64,000 bases of DNA from Sciurus carolinensis (GCF_902686445.1 NC_062219.1:104657160-104721159), one strand, 5' to 3'. Positions 45,781 to 57,907 are shown, counted from the first letter of the stretch. Notes: generated by a model from the sequence alone, not told the origin. Numbers and translations: made by a program.

Positions 45781-46689
45781 AGTTACCTTTGAAAATGCAC
45801 ATGAGAGAAATGAAAGTGTTCTGCAATGTAAGATATCATGATCAGATTCTCTCTCACGCCATAGTTCTAACAAAGACGTCTATCCGCAGATATAACATTT
45901 TGCATCCTTAGCGTGATTGTCATACTGATTCAAAATTTTTTGTAAGGTGGAATTGTAGGGGGTTGTCTGCCTCAATTTTCTTCCTTCCCTATAAAGAAAA
46001 ATGAGACTATCTACCTTTTCAGTAAGGAAGTGAATGTTCTGGAAATCAAGTGAATAAATACTGCAGTAACCAGCAACAAGCTAAATTTCCAGCAAAATTT
46101 GTGAAGAATTGCTGTCACTTGGCACCTAGGGGTGCTTGGTCTTGAATTATGTGTTGAGTCCACTAGATGATGACTTCCCCAGAGTCACTGACTCAGCACT
46201 TGGGTAGCCTCAAGGTGATCACACCAGTCTTTTCTCTCTGCCTCCCATCTCTATTTTGTGGGAGGAGGTTGATAGGCTGGTTGTCTTTTTTCTTTCAGGT
46301 TGAGTTCTTTCCTTCATTCTTTTCTGGTAGAGGGCAGAGTTCCTTCCTAAGTCAATGGGGGTTCTTAGATTTGCTGAGAGGGGGAGGAGACAAAGGAATG
46401 AGACTATGAAAACTACACTTACAATCAAATAAAATTTCAATTGCATGACCTGAACTAGCAGTTTGAAGGAGCAAATGATGAGGTTCTGTATGGAGGTTGA
46501 GAAATGCAATCATCACTGGAGGATTAAAATAAATAGTGCAGTGAACCTTCGTCCTCCTTCTCCTTTGCCTCCACACCCCCTCCCTTGATAAATACACAAA
46601 TCTACATGGGTGCACACCATTTCAGAGGGTAATTATCCAAACTGTCTTGAACAAACAAAACAAGTGCAAATGTTATGTCCATGTTTAAT
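45781..46689. other. intergenic, unassigned
   Basis: No gene is seen. Overlapping frames of 80-96 codons on both strands at 46167-46615 have no recognised domains. No repeat is identified. Confidence 0.3.
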
Positions 46690-46935
46690 GAAGACTTTGG
46701 AGTGGCTCAGTGAAGTGAAACCCATTCTGCTCCAGTCACGCTTTCCCATCCCCTGACCCCTCACACACGCAGCCAATAAGAGGACTCATTTGAAATTCAG
46801 AGTCTCTGAGGCTAGGATTTAATAACAAAACTGGCACCTGTCACTTTTTATATATATCGCCTGCACTCTAGTGCTTTAACCATTAAAAACAACTCATCTG
46901 TGGGAATATAATGTGACTGCTAAGGAATATATACT
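46690..46935. promoter_or_regulatory. candidate conserved non-coding element
   Basis: About 245 bp of complex sequence without repeat landmarks. It includes an E-box-like cacctg (46835-46840), a cttttta-tatatat stretch, a ccaataagagg word near 46773 and a cattaaaaacaac MEF2-like word near 46881. Motif content alone is weak evidence. Confidence 0.22.
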
Positions 46936-47289
46936 CTGAGGGCCTACAGTGACCCCTCAAGAAGGCTTGAGGTATGTGCTGCTAATTGTAGGGGAAAGAA
47001 ACTGAAAAGAAGTACTTCGTGTGATTGAATTTCCATTGCCCCTTTCTATTTTTATCTGTATGCCTTAATCTCATGGTGCTGGTACTCATCTCTTTGCACA
47101 GTCAAGCATCTCCTTTCTATGATGAAGCTAAGACTATCAAGTGAGTACATTTGAACATGCATGCACACAGATATATGCATTTTACCTCTGGATTTAGAGG
47201 AAATAGAACAGAACACAGCTTTGTTCAAAATTAGTTTTTGAAATCCTCATATTCAGTGTCCTATGAAGATGGTAAATAGCACTAAAGAA
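46936..47289. other. intergenic, unassigned
   Basis: No gene or confident repeat is seen. Confidence 0.3.
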
Positions 47290-48170
47290 GAGACTTAAGT
47301 TTCATTGCTGTACACAAAATGCACACAAGCTAAAGATCCATTCTGAAATAGAAAAATGGGATTATATACTATTAAGAATTTTCTGCACAGCAAAGGAAAC
47401 AACTATACAGAGTGAAGAAACAACCTGAAGGGGGGAGAAGATATTTGCAAACTATTTATCCAACAAGAGGTTTATATATAGAATATATATGGAACTAAAC
47501 AGGGAAGAAAGCAAATAATTTGATTTTAAAATGGACAAATGATCTGAATAGACATTTCTCAAAGGAAGACACAAATGGCCAACAAGCATATTAAAAAACA
47601 TTCGATATCACTAACCATCACGGAAATGAAAATCAAATCCACAATGAGATACCTTCTCACATCCCAGTTAGAATGTCTACTATAGGAAATAACCAGTGTT
47701 AGTGAGGACATGAAGAAAGGGAAACTCTTACACACTGTGGGTGGGAACTAAAGTTAGCACACTATGGAAAGCAGTGTGGATTTTCCTCAAAAATGAATAC
47801 CATGTGCTCTCATACATGTGTAGAAGCTAAAAAAAAAGTTGATCTCATAGAAGAAGAGAGTGGAAAATTGGTCACTAGAAACTGAAAAGTGTAGGAGGGA
47901 GGGGTACAGTAAGAGGTTAGGTAAGGGGCATGGAGACAGTTTAAGAGGAATTAGTTCTGATATAAGTTGCATAATAGGGTTACTACAATCTATAACAAAT
48001 TATGTTTCAAAACAACTGTAATACTCTGAAGGACTCCAATACATAGAAATGATCAACATTTGAGTAGTGAGTTACCCTGACTTGATCACTGTACATTGCA
48101 TAAGTATATGGAACTATCAAACCCTAATCCATAAATATGTACACATTATGTGCCAATCTTAAAATGAAGA
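47290..48170 (+). mobile_element. L1 ORF2 end plus 3' UTR with internal deletion
   Basis: ORF2 words: ttttctgcacagcaaaggaa, gaagatatttgcaaactatt, tctcaaaggaagacacaaat, cacaatgagataccttctca, ctatggaaagcagtgtggat. At about 47795 it jumps to taccatgtgctctcatacat, deeper in the 3' end, so the last few hundred bases of ORF2 are missing. The 3' UTR has a purine-rich block and ends near 48170. Confidence 0.78.
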
Positions 48171-50528
48171 AAAGCAAATGCATCACTGCTTTCAGGACCT
48201 CTTTTTTTAAAAAGGTCAACCTATGAAATAAGGAAGGGTTGATTTCACTTTTGTCTGTAGTCAAGTGTTAGAATTGCTGTTCATGCCTTATCTCCCTTCT
48301 TGATATGGACATCTAGACTAGATTGAAACTGATCATCTTACCATGAGAAATGGTCTAAACATATTTAATTATTCATATGAACAATAGGATAGTGAATAAG
48401 AAAATTAATTTAGAATAAAATCAACAGTGATTCCTTTGTGAGCTAAATATTCTATGACATTCTTTTCTAGCCTTTCTGAAGAACTATTAGGAATTATATT
48501 GAGATTATTACACTAAGGTACTATAGATGGGGCTAGAAATGCCACACTCCTACCTTGGTGTGTTCTGTCTTCCATATTTTAGAGACAAATAGTGTGACTT
48601 TTCGAGTAAATACCTTCCTGCTTGTTAGATCAGTTTAAGTTTGGTTTCACCTGATGAAAAGTTTCAGATGAACCTCCATACAGATGAGAAAAGCTTCCCA
48701 TCTCAATAAGGATGAGAGTTATGCTCTTAAATTTTCATAACTGAATGTCAACTCCTACTTGCACATCTGGCATATTAAGCATATGGATTTTTGTAATCAA
48801 TGGCCCAGAATATAGGCACTTCAGGCAGTTTTCAGGAAATTCAATCTTTAATTGTCTTTGATCACTTGCTATACATTGTTTGGATATATCTAATATTTAG
48901 GAAAGGCAGTATAACCAACATGTTAATATTCTCTTCCTTTAGGATCTACAAGTTACTACATTATTTTAATATTTGAAAATAATGCTCTTCAGCTCTATAG
49001 TCTTAGATATTTACTGAAAGCATTTTACTAGCTTAACCTATATTGTTATGCCTCCCTTTATATAGAAACCATAGAATAAAAGTCCATTAAAGACTATTTT
49101 TAGAGATTAAGACAAGATGATAGAACTGAGTTGTCCAACTCCTGATCAACATAATCCACAAGATATGGCCCAAAAGTAAAAATCTATAAATAGTAAATAG
49201 GTTTTTGTTCATGGAAATGGTTATGGACATGGGTATTATGGATATGAAGAAAGAAATAGAGGTAAGAACAGAACTAGAGAGATATGCTCAATTATGACAT
49301 TGAGGGAAATAGGAAGACATGCTGTTGGTAAGACATTTTACAGAATTTCATCAAAGATTGAGAGAAAATGAGATTGAACTATTAGAGGAAAAATCTACCA
49401 AAATACCGACAAGAACATTTCTGCTAAAGTCAAGTTGGTTCTGTGAATGTTTCTTTCTTGAGGCAACAGAAGCATAGAGCAGAATCTTTGTCAGTCAGAG
49501 CCAATGTTTGAGAAAACCTAGGTAAGGCCCTGGGGAACCGGACAGTTTTCTATCTACAGCTCCTCACAGTAGATTGTAGTGCTTTATCTTATCCCCAAGC
49601 TAAAGCACTGAGTTTTAGTACTCAGAGCAGGGAGGAACAGAGGTGCTCAAGGGAGTTACTGACATCTGGAAGGAAGAAGAGAAGTGTGGTAAACTATAGC
49701 CACACTTGTCCCAATGGTATAGCCTGCTCCTCCCACACAACTGCCCAAAATTAAACTCTTGAATAGGCATTAGTATCCATCAGTAGATAAAGAGAGACTC
49801 ACAAACATAACACTAATGCAAGCATGAGAGCAGACACGGAAAAACCACCAGCTATTCGAATTCCATTAAACAACAGAAAAGAGAAACATCAAATCAAAGA
49901 ACTAACAACTGAGAAAAGAGAATTAATAGCACAAACTTTAAAAATATACTGTTCATCATAGAAATAAAAAGATATACTATTCATACAAAGCCATCAGTTG
50001 CCTTTGATAGTAAGTGATTCTCAACATTTTAAACATACTGAAATTTGTAAACAGCAGAATGGAAACAACATAAGAAGGGGTGGAGAATAATGTGTGGAGA
50101 GTCAAAGAATTTTCCCTTAATAATCATTAAAAGAGAGAAAGATGAAAAATCATTCAATAAAAAATAAAGAAACGATAAGACTGTGGCTCAAAAAACAACA
50201 GCTAGTAACATAGTCCTTAGGAGATGAGAGAAAATGGTGGGGATGGATGAGGATGAGATTATTAGGAAAGAGGAAGAGGAGGGTTTATGGGGACAAAAGA
50301 TGTAGGGGATGGTAAGATTAGGTAGGAGGAAAGATGAATATAATCAAAGAACAATGCATACATTTTTGGATCTCCATTCACTGTAAAACCCCTTAATTTG
50401 TATAAGTAATATGTATTAATAAAAAAATGAAATTTTTAAATAAAAAATGGATAGGGTATGTGAACAATGTAAGAATGCCCCAAAATAGCTATTAGTAAAG
50501 ATGACAAACTTCACTTGTAATTAAGATT
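48171..50528. other. intergenic; possible old LINE tail near 50190-50460
   Basis: No gene is seen. 50190-50460 has a purine-rich block then aaccccttaatttgtataag and an A-rich end, like the 3' end of some LINE, not firmly identified. 49770-49950 is A-rich and unassigned. Confidence 0.33.
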
Positions 50529-50850
50529 ATCCAAAATTTAAATAGGGATATTATCTATTTCCATCAGATTGGTAAAATGTAAAAGTGTGCATAAGAAAAC
50601 AAATGTAAATGACCTAAATGTTCAAGAAGTGAAGAGCTATTAAGTAAATTAAAATATATCTATACCACAAAATAGAGTATTTTGTAATCCTAAAATGAAA
50701 GTTGTTTGTCTCTTAGGACTGACATGGTAAAAAAAAATCTCTAAAAAATAATGGTTAAAGCAAAAATCAATTTTAGAAAACAGAATAACCTTATTTATGT
50801 TAAGAAGACAAACAGTTATGTGCATGTATGTGTGCATATAAATAAAGGAT
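50529..50850 (+). mobile_element. ancient L1M-like fragment
   Basis: ccatcagattggtaaaatgt, taaatgttcaagaagtgaag, ataccacaaaatagagtatt and gtaaaaaaaaatctctaaaa follow the order of an old L1 3' end. Strongly diverged. Confidence 0.48.
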
Positions 50851-51339
50851 TATACAGAAACTAACTGATAAGAGTAGTTACTTAAGAAGAAAGGAGTAGA
50901 GTAGGGTGAATGGGTTAGAACTATAAAAAATAGCATTTTTTTTAACTTAGAAAACTCCATTTATTGACCTTGAAACCCAACAAGTTTATGAGCTCCACAC
51001 AAGTGTTTTAGGGGACCCTGACTTTGTAAGCACTGTTATGTTCACTGAAGTCAACTCACTTCTGTGTCTATATCCTCTGTATCTGTTGTCTGAGAAGCTA
51101 AGAGAAGTTCATGTGCCTATTTTCTTCGCATCTCTTTGCATCTCTCAGCATTTGTGATCATCACCAGATGCAGAGGGAAAAAGTCAGAAAGACTCAGAAG
51201 CTTCTCCATGGGCTTAGAGAGGTGGATCCCACAGCCAATTCAATGCCAGATTCTGTCCAGGTTGAGAGCAAGGAGTTTTTCTCCATGACTGTGGGGCAGT
51301 GGATCATGGGAGCCCACCCACTCCATGAAATGGCCATCC
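50851..51339. other. unassigned, possibly the outer part of the LTR element
   Basis: No gene is seen. 51030-51340 could be U3-like sequence of the element called at 51340, but no clean LTR start was found. The 80-codon frame at 51111-51353 has no recognised domain. Confidence 0.28.
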
Positions 51340-52131
51340 CTGGTGTAATGTAATATAAAGCTGCTCCCCCGCCCCTTATGCTGCATTAATTTCCCTGCCT
51401 CCCAACTACTTGTCAGTCTGTGAACATCCTAGCTAGCTATTGGTTCATCAGTCAGCTTGCAAGTATCCTTCTCCATTATTGGTCCCTGTTAGCCCAGCGG
51501 AATTCAACTGCTTAAGGATAGCTCCCCCACCATCTTTTCTCATGCTTTCTCTCTCCTACTCACTTGCTTTCTCTCTCCTCTTCACTTTTCACACTTTCTC
51601 TTGCGCTTTTCCTCTCATTTTCTCTCTTACCCTGTAGGGAAACACTCTGTTTGCTTAGTAAACCCTCTTATGTGATTTCCCATTTCTGGCGTGATTTTCA
51701 CGGGTTTCTTACACCTGGGACATTCGTTGTGAGCAGCCACAATGAAGTAAAAGGGCCGACTGGTGCAGCCACCCAGAGCAAGGTGGATGGTTAAATGGCT
51801 CCCACAGTAGGCCTTGCAGTGGAGGGTAGCATTTATAAACTCTTTGGTTTTTGTCATAGCCTTAATCGCCTCATCTGTGAAAATGAGATGAGGGTTTCTG
51901 AGAGAATTAAGTGGGGGAATTTTTGAGAAGAGGATCAACTGTAAGGCCATGTGGTTAATCCAGGTTCTGGAGGCCTCCAGTACACCTAGGAGAGCACTGC
52001 TTCCGCTGGTCCTGGACATCCCAGCTCCCACCACTGCCCGGAAGGTCCTGTAGTCCACCAAGACTCACTGAGGTGGATCATCGTGCGGCCCACAAGGGGC
52101 TCCTTTGATCGTCCCACTGTTGGTCGCAATA
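51340..52131 (+). mobile_element. probable LTR-retroelement fragment (ERV-like)
   Basis: 51340-51725 looks like an LTR on the plus strand: a TATA-like taatataaagctgctccc, two attggt (inverted CCAAT) words, a long CT-rich block, an AATAAA variant (agtaaaccctctt) and a cacgggtttcttacacctgg end. 51726-52131 is GC-richer sequence of unknown origin. On the minus strand at 52111-52130 the sequence resembles a lysine-tRNA primer-binding site, which would argue for the opposite orientation. A 144-codon minus frame (51627-52061) crosses the fragment and has no recognised Gag, Pol or Env motif. Family and orientation are open. Confidence 0.42.
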
Positions 52132-53608
52132 ACTTTTTATTATATATCTAGTGTTATTTGAACCTTCTCAGAGAAGAATGTGTGCATTTATTCATGAACT
52201 CTGTAATTATACAAGGATGCTGATCTTATGTAAAACTATTTAGAGACCAAGATATCAAAACTCTTTTCCCTTATTCATTTAACAAACATTTACTGGTCAC
52301 CTGTTATATTCAGACTCTGTGATGGCTGACACATAAGCAGTGCAAAAAATGAGGCAGTTCCTGCTGTCCAATGGAAGGGAAAATTTAGATGCTATTTGCC
52401 CTAAAACAAGTTTACTAGATTAGGGCCTGATAGAAATTAACGCTGGCGCCAGTCATAGACAGAAATATGAGAATGAGATTGTGAGATAATAGATAAAGTT
52501 GATGGTGGCATTATCCCAATGCAAATGTTGAGTAAAAATAGCCTTTCTTCTTCCAACAAATTCATTCTCATACCTATATGTGCACACAAAGATGCAGTGC
52601 TGAAAAGCTCCATCTTGATTTTTCTTTGTTTTTTACTCAAATGATCCCAAATCAAAAGATCAAGGAAATAGAATTAATGTCATCTAACTTTTAATTTTTA
52701 ACAAAACATTACTCACATAAAAATATATATTTTTTACTGAAATTGTTTTGATCTTCCCCAAACTTGTTTCCCCCTTTAAAAATTCACATACTTGATCACT
52801 GTGTTCCTTGTCATTTGGAGAGAAGCAATATGTAAGTTTAAGTGTCATTTGACAATTCATCCTTGGCTCTTAGATATGCAGTCCTTAGGTCTGAGGAATG
52901 TATACAGTTACATTGGTAAGACTCCAGAGTACTTAATTTATGGCAGTAGGGGCAGCAAAAGCCACGGAGAATACAAGTGAAAAATTAGGAAATAACAGAG
53001 TGGAATGCATACCTTTGTTTAGTACCTAAGGCTCTTGTGTTGAAGTTACATGATCTTGTATTTATACACTATTTGGGTTTAAAGTTGGTATATTATAATG
53101 AATAATTTAATAAAGCTACAGCCTAAATGCAAAAGAGAAAAAAAAAAAAGAACATAATTACAACCTTGTGAAATGCCTTCCACAACAGCAAGAAGTCTTA
53201 AGGGCAAGTGGATTTAATAGATTCAATGACTAGCATATCATAATAATTCAAATTTGATTTTCTTTCTTCTGCCTTTCCAACCTCAAAAATATTGCTTATT
53301 GTTTCATTAAGTATTATAAATGGTGATTTCTGATGGTAGAATATATGAAATTGAGTTTAGCAATCATTTTTACTCCTAATTTTGTATATCCCCTCATACT
53401 TTTCTCCAAATTAAGATTTTTTTTTAGTATCAAGAAATGACTGTAAAAAAACACTAAAAAGCAAAAATTATAAGTTTAATATAACTATATATATAATAAT
53501 TAACTGGCATGGTCCAAATGTGCATTTTAGGTGGTTAATTTTGTTAACTATGTAATAAAACCCTGTTTGTTTCAACCCAGATTTAAGATCTTTTAAAAGT
53601 GTGTCCAT
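52132..53608. other. intergenic; old dispersed-repeat trace at 52265-52400
   Basis: No gene is seen. 52265-52400 (ttcatttaacaaacatttac, ggtcacctgttatattcaga) is a decayed copy of a widespread old mammalian repeat. The rest is AT-rich and unassigned, with a short A11 run near 53139. Confidence 0.38.
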
Positions 53609-53620
53609 TCATCTTTCTTT

Positions 53621-53908
53621 TTTTTTTTTATTATTGTATACAAATGGGATACATGTTGTTTCTCTATTTGTACATACAGTCAAGGCATACCATTTGTGTA
53701 ATCATACGTTTACATAGGGCAATGATGTTTGATTATTTTTTTCCCTTCCCCCCCACCCCTCCCACCCCTCTTTTCCTTCTATACAGTCCTTCTTTCCTTC
53801 ATTCTTACCGCTCTCCTTTGACCAATATGAGAAAACAAGGGAAGAAAATGTCCCAAACAAACCTAGATACTACATCAATAAAACCCAATGACTGCACAGC
53901 AGAAGAAA
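53621..53908 (-). mobile_element. 5'-inverted L1 joining 3' UTR to ORF1-like start
   Basis: 53621-53817 is the reverse L1 3' UTR (T tail, acaaatgggatacatgttgt, C-rich block). 53818-53908 is plus-oriented and encodes a start resembling L1 ORF1 (MRKQGKKMSQTNLDTTSIK). tcatctttcttt at 53609-53620 and 53909-53920 is a perfect 12-bp target-site duplication, so both parts arrived as one insertion. Almost all of ORF1 and ORF2 is missing between them. The 108-codon frame is a read-through of both parts, not a protein. Confidence 0.82.
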
Positions 53909-53920
53909 TCATCTTTCTTT

Positions 53921-54064
53921 CTTAATAGGTAGAATTAAGTTTCTTGCCAATTGATAGTAATAGTCCCTAAATTTGCCATGATTAGGAAAACCACAGTTGA
54001 CATGATATGGATTCATTTCAAAAGTAGATTAGGATTAAAATTTTAAGATGCACATACAATGTAT
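53921..54064. other. short intergenic gap
   Basis: Unassigned DNA between two L1 insertions. Confidence 0.3.
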
Positions 54065-54078
54065 ATGGATGCATTTTA

Positions 54079-54806
54079 TTTATTTATTTTTTATTGTAAA
54101 CAAATGGGATACATGCTGTTTCTCTGTTTGTACATGGCGTAAAGGCATACCATTTGTGTAATCATAAATTTACATAGGGTAATGTTGTTTGATTCATTCT
54201 GCCATTTTTTCCCTTCCCCCCTTCCCCTCCCACCCTTCCCCTCCATCTATACAGTCCTTCCTTCCTCCATTCCTGCCCCCCTCCCTAAACCCAACTCCAA
54301 CCCCAACACTAACCCTTCCCACCCCCCATTATGTGTCATCATCCACTTATTAGCGATATCATTCTTCCTTTGGTTTTTTGAGATTGGCTTATCTCACTTA
54401 GCATGATATTCTCCAGTTTCATCCATTTGCCTGCAAATGCCATAATTTTATCGTTCTTTATGGCTGAGTAATATTCCATTGTATATATATATACCACATT
54501 TTCTTTATCCATTCATCAATTGAAGGACATCTAGGTTGGTTCCACAATCTGGCTATTGTGAACTGAGCAGCTATGAACATTGATGTGGCTGTATCTCTGT
54601 AATATGCTGATTTTAAGTCCTTTGGGTATAGGCCAAGGAGTGGGATAGCTGGGTCAAATGGTGTTTCCATTCCAAGTTTTCTAAGGAATCTCCACACTGC
54701 TTTCCAGAGTGGCTGCACTAATTTGCAGCCCCACCAGCAATGTAAAAGTGTACCTTTCTCCCCACATCCTCGCCAACACCTGTTGTTGCTTGTATTCTTG
54801 ATTAGA
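54079..54806 (-). mobile_element. 5'-truncated young L1 (3' UTR plus ORF2 C-terminus)
   Basis: A continuous reverse L1 3' end of about 730 bp. The minus-strand frame 54458-54718 encodes the ORF2 C-terminal region ([46 protein letters not shown]) before a frame break. A perfect 14-bp target-site duplication, atggatgcatttta, lies at 54065-54078 and 54807-54820. It has a short internal tract resembling the telomere-like region at 37730. Confidence 0.92.
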
Positions 54807-54820
54807 ATGGATGCATTTTA

Positions 54821-55389
54821 AAAAGAAAAGAAATTTGTGAAAGCAAAAGTAACCAAAAAAATAGAATTGTCAGAGCTTTTCTCATCAATTGCTTTCTGAT
54901 ATAATTCAAGAAATACTACTAAATGTAGATTCTCTTCTGGAAACTATAGGCCTTTTAAATTTATTCCAATGAGCATGTACTGACTTGAAAATTGAGATCT
55001 TTTGCACATCTCAGTCTCCCTTGTTCCATTTTCTCAAGTTGCAGCAACATGTTTCCTAACCATGTCACTTTTTCACAGATTATCAAACCACCCAAGTATG
55101 CACAATCTATGCTTGCTCTTTAAAATTTATTTTTGTGTTTGACCTGTAATTGTATTATAGGTCCATGCAGATGGGAGCTCAACTTTAAGAGTTCATTTTT
55201 CACTGTCCTGGAGTCATCTGGAAGTGCTCAGAGGGTCATCTGGATCTAGTGGCTCCTCCATTCACATGAACACACACTGACGTTGCCATATCTTCATTCT
55301 CTGTCTGTCAACATGCTTCCTTGCTCCAGAGCTTGCAATGTCTCCAGGTACCACTCTACATCCTTGGAAGATCTTCATCTTGCATTGTC
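54821..55389. other. intergenic, unassigned
   Basis: No gene or confident repeat is seen between the two L1 copies. Confidence 0.33.
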
Positions 55390-55402
55390 GAATCTGCTTC
55401 TT

Positions 55403-55980
55403 TTATTTATTTATTTATTTTGATTCACTGTACACAAATGGGGTACAACTATTGTTTCTCTGGTTGTGCACAAAGTAGAGTCGCACCATTTGTGTAATCA
55501 TACATGTTCATAGGGTAATGATGTTTGTCTCATTCTGTTATTCTTCCTTCCCCCACCCCTCCTCACCCCTCTTTTTCTCCTATACAATCCATCCTTCCTC
55601 CACTCTTGCCTCTTTCCCATCCCCCCTTATGTATCACAATCTGCTTCTCAGAGAGATCATTTGGCCTTCGGTTTTTTGGGATTGGCTTATCTGACTTAGC
55701 ATGATATTCTCCAACTGCATCCATTTACCTGCAAATGCCGTAATTTTATTCTTCTTTATGGCTGAGTAATATTCCATTGTGTATATATACCATAGTTTCT
55801 TTATCCATTCATCAATTGAAGGGCATCTAGGTTGGTTCCACAATCTAGATATTGTGAATTGAGCAGCTGTGAACATTGATGTGGCTGCATCTCTGTAGTA
55901 TGCTGATTTTAAGTCCTTTGTGTATAGGCTGAGGAGTGGGATAGCTGGGTCAAATGTGGTTCCATTCCAAGTTTTCTAAG
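55403..55980 (-). mobile_element. 5'-truncated young L1 (3' UTR plus ORF2 C-terminus)
   Basis: Reverse L1 3' end of about 580 bp. The minus-strand frame 55634-55876 encodes ORF2 residues such as LWNQPRCPSIDEWIKK, MEYYSAIKKNKI and QLENIMLSQISQSQKTEGQ. gaatctgcttctt at 55390-55402 and 55981-55993 is a perfect 13-bp target-site duplication. Its 3' UTR subtype differs from the copy at 54079. Confidence 0.92.
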
Positions 55981-55993
55981 GAATCTGCTTCTT

Positions 55994-56589
55994 AATGCTA
56001 CCGAGACCTTAGAAAACTCCTATTCCTCAAGAAGCTCTGACAGGTCTTCCCTTAGTCATCTGCCTACCAAGATAATCACATTTTTTCCCCTGCTTTCACA
56101 CCATGATGAGAATGTGTGGTGTTTTGCTATCTTCACAAACTCTACTCTGGGGTTAGGTGAAATTGTTCTCAGGTTCTCAAACCTATCTGGAGATGTCTAC
56201 ATTATCCTTTACCTAGATTTATCCTAAATGGTGGTGGGTGATGGCCCATCCGGGACAGAGAGGAAAATAGGAGATAATTTAGCAGTTATCTTGTTTGATT
56301 TCTGTTTTTATATGTAAGGAATGTGCCTTCTCTGGCCCCTAAAGCCTAACAAATGCTTTTTCCACCTTCCTCTTTCACCCTTCTCTTATATTCCTTACAT
56401 GTCATTTTGTCTTTTTACCATGTTCTCCATTATCTTAATTGCTTGTTAGTATTTGTATCATTTTGTCCTTCTATTCTGCACTTAATATTTCTTCCCATTT
56501 GCCTCTGGAGAATTAATTTTCTTTTTAACTGTATCTAATCCAGTGATTGATCAATGTTGACTTGCAGAACAAGCCTTGTCAAGAACCTG
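55994..56589. other. intergenic, unassigned
   Basis: No gene or confident repeat is seen. Confidence 0.3.
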
Positions 56590-56712
56590 TGTTTGAAGAG
56601 CCTAAGAGCTCAGAATAGTTTTAATTTTTTGAAGACTGTAAAAATCAGAACACAAACAAAAAGAAAGTTAAACAAAGTCTGACCCTTTACAGAGAAAGTT
56701 TGTTGACCCCTG
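56590..56712. mobile_element. hAT-Charlie-like fragment
   Basis: ttttttgaagactgtaaaaa, aagtctgaccctttacagag and aaagtttgttgacccctg end in the CAGGGGTC-type terminal repeat shared by a hAT-Charlie group. Only one end is recognised. Confidence 0.5.
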
Positions 56713-57907
56713 TTATAATGTTATCAGATCTTCCCACAGAATAAATATCTTTCAAAATATATAATTTAAGATATATTTATTAGACTGTTTTTGAAATTGA
56801 CTTTGTTATTTTCTTTAAACTGCATCTCATTGTATTTCTGTTATTTTTTTACATGTCTTTAATCTACCTTTGAAAAATACCTGCTTCCTAAAATTGCAGT
56901 ATTTGAAGAATTTGGTGTCTGATTCTTATTGCTTCTGCTGACTCTCACTCACAGTGTTTTATTTCCTCTGTTTAAAAGAGGCCTTGTTATTCTATTGCCT
57001 TTATCTCAAGCAAATATTTTAGAACTGTATTGAGAGTGGTTTCCTCCAGAGAAGATATTGCTTGTCCTCACAGGCGTTTAGCCTTACCACCTACCCCAGT
57101 ACAATTGAAGATAGAATTCTGGACTCACTCTTTTTTGTTTCAAGTTAAAGACTATAAATTCAGGCTCCAAATCCATATAAGTGCTTGCTTTTGCACACAA
57201 ATTCTCCAGGAAAATTTTTTTTTCTTCCTTCTACCTACAGTTAAAACTGAGACCATCGATTTCTTTGCACTTGGCTGCTACAGGGTATGTTTTTTCCAGC
57301 TCCTTACTTGCCTGAGGGTGTAGATTTTGCTGGATCACAGAATACTTTAGGCAGAGGAAAGAATGGTAGCTTTCATTCTATTTTCCACCTCTTGGATGTC
57401 TGAGAGCCTTATCTTTGCTACCCCTCCCTCCAGGCAGCTATTAAGCTCCAGGCTGCCTCCTTCAGTGGATGAGTCTTACTCAGTAGCTCCAGGCTACCAG
57501 GGACTTAAGTGCTCACTTACTGCTACTAACTGGACTCCTCTTCTTTCTTCTTTACACATCTGTTTAAAAGAGGGCTTAAAACCATTTTGTTTGGCTTTTA
57601 TGAGCATTTTATGTTGGGAAGATTTCAAGATTCTAGCTTGCCATCTTAGTTGCCAGTAAGTCTCACAGATACATTTGCAACAAATGAGTAAATAAAATTA
57701 TTTAGTTTATTAGTTACTGTGGCTTTAAGACTGCGCACACACATGCACACACATGACCTTGCACACAATAGTTGTGGGTTTGTTTGTTTTTGCAGCAAAA
57801 GATGGGTCATTAAATGTTTGTCAGTGCTTATATAAACACCTATTCAGCTGTGCAGATTTTGAAGTTTTTGACTATCAGTTCTGATCAATCCTTTTCTACC
57901 TGGTATT
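56713..57907. other. intergenic, unassigned
   Basis: No gene is seen. Two plus-strand frames of 97 and 98 codons (57030-57323, 57363-57659) have no recognised domain. There is a short CA-rich patch near 57737. Confidence 0.33.

Noticed and set aside
53599..53925. 108-codon plus-strand frame
   Set aside because: It reads from antisense L1 3' UTR into an inverted ORF1-like piece, an accident of the insertion.
57030..57659. two 97-98-codon frames as candidate exons
   Set aside because: No domains, no convincing splice context, and a codon pattern typical of random frames.
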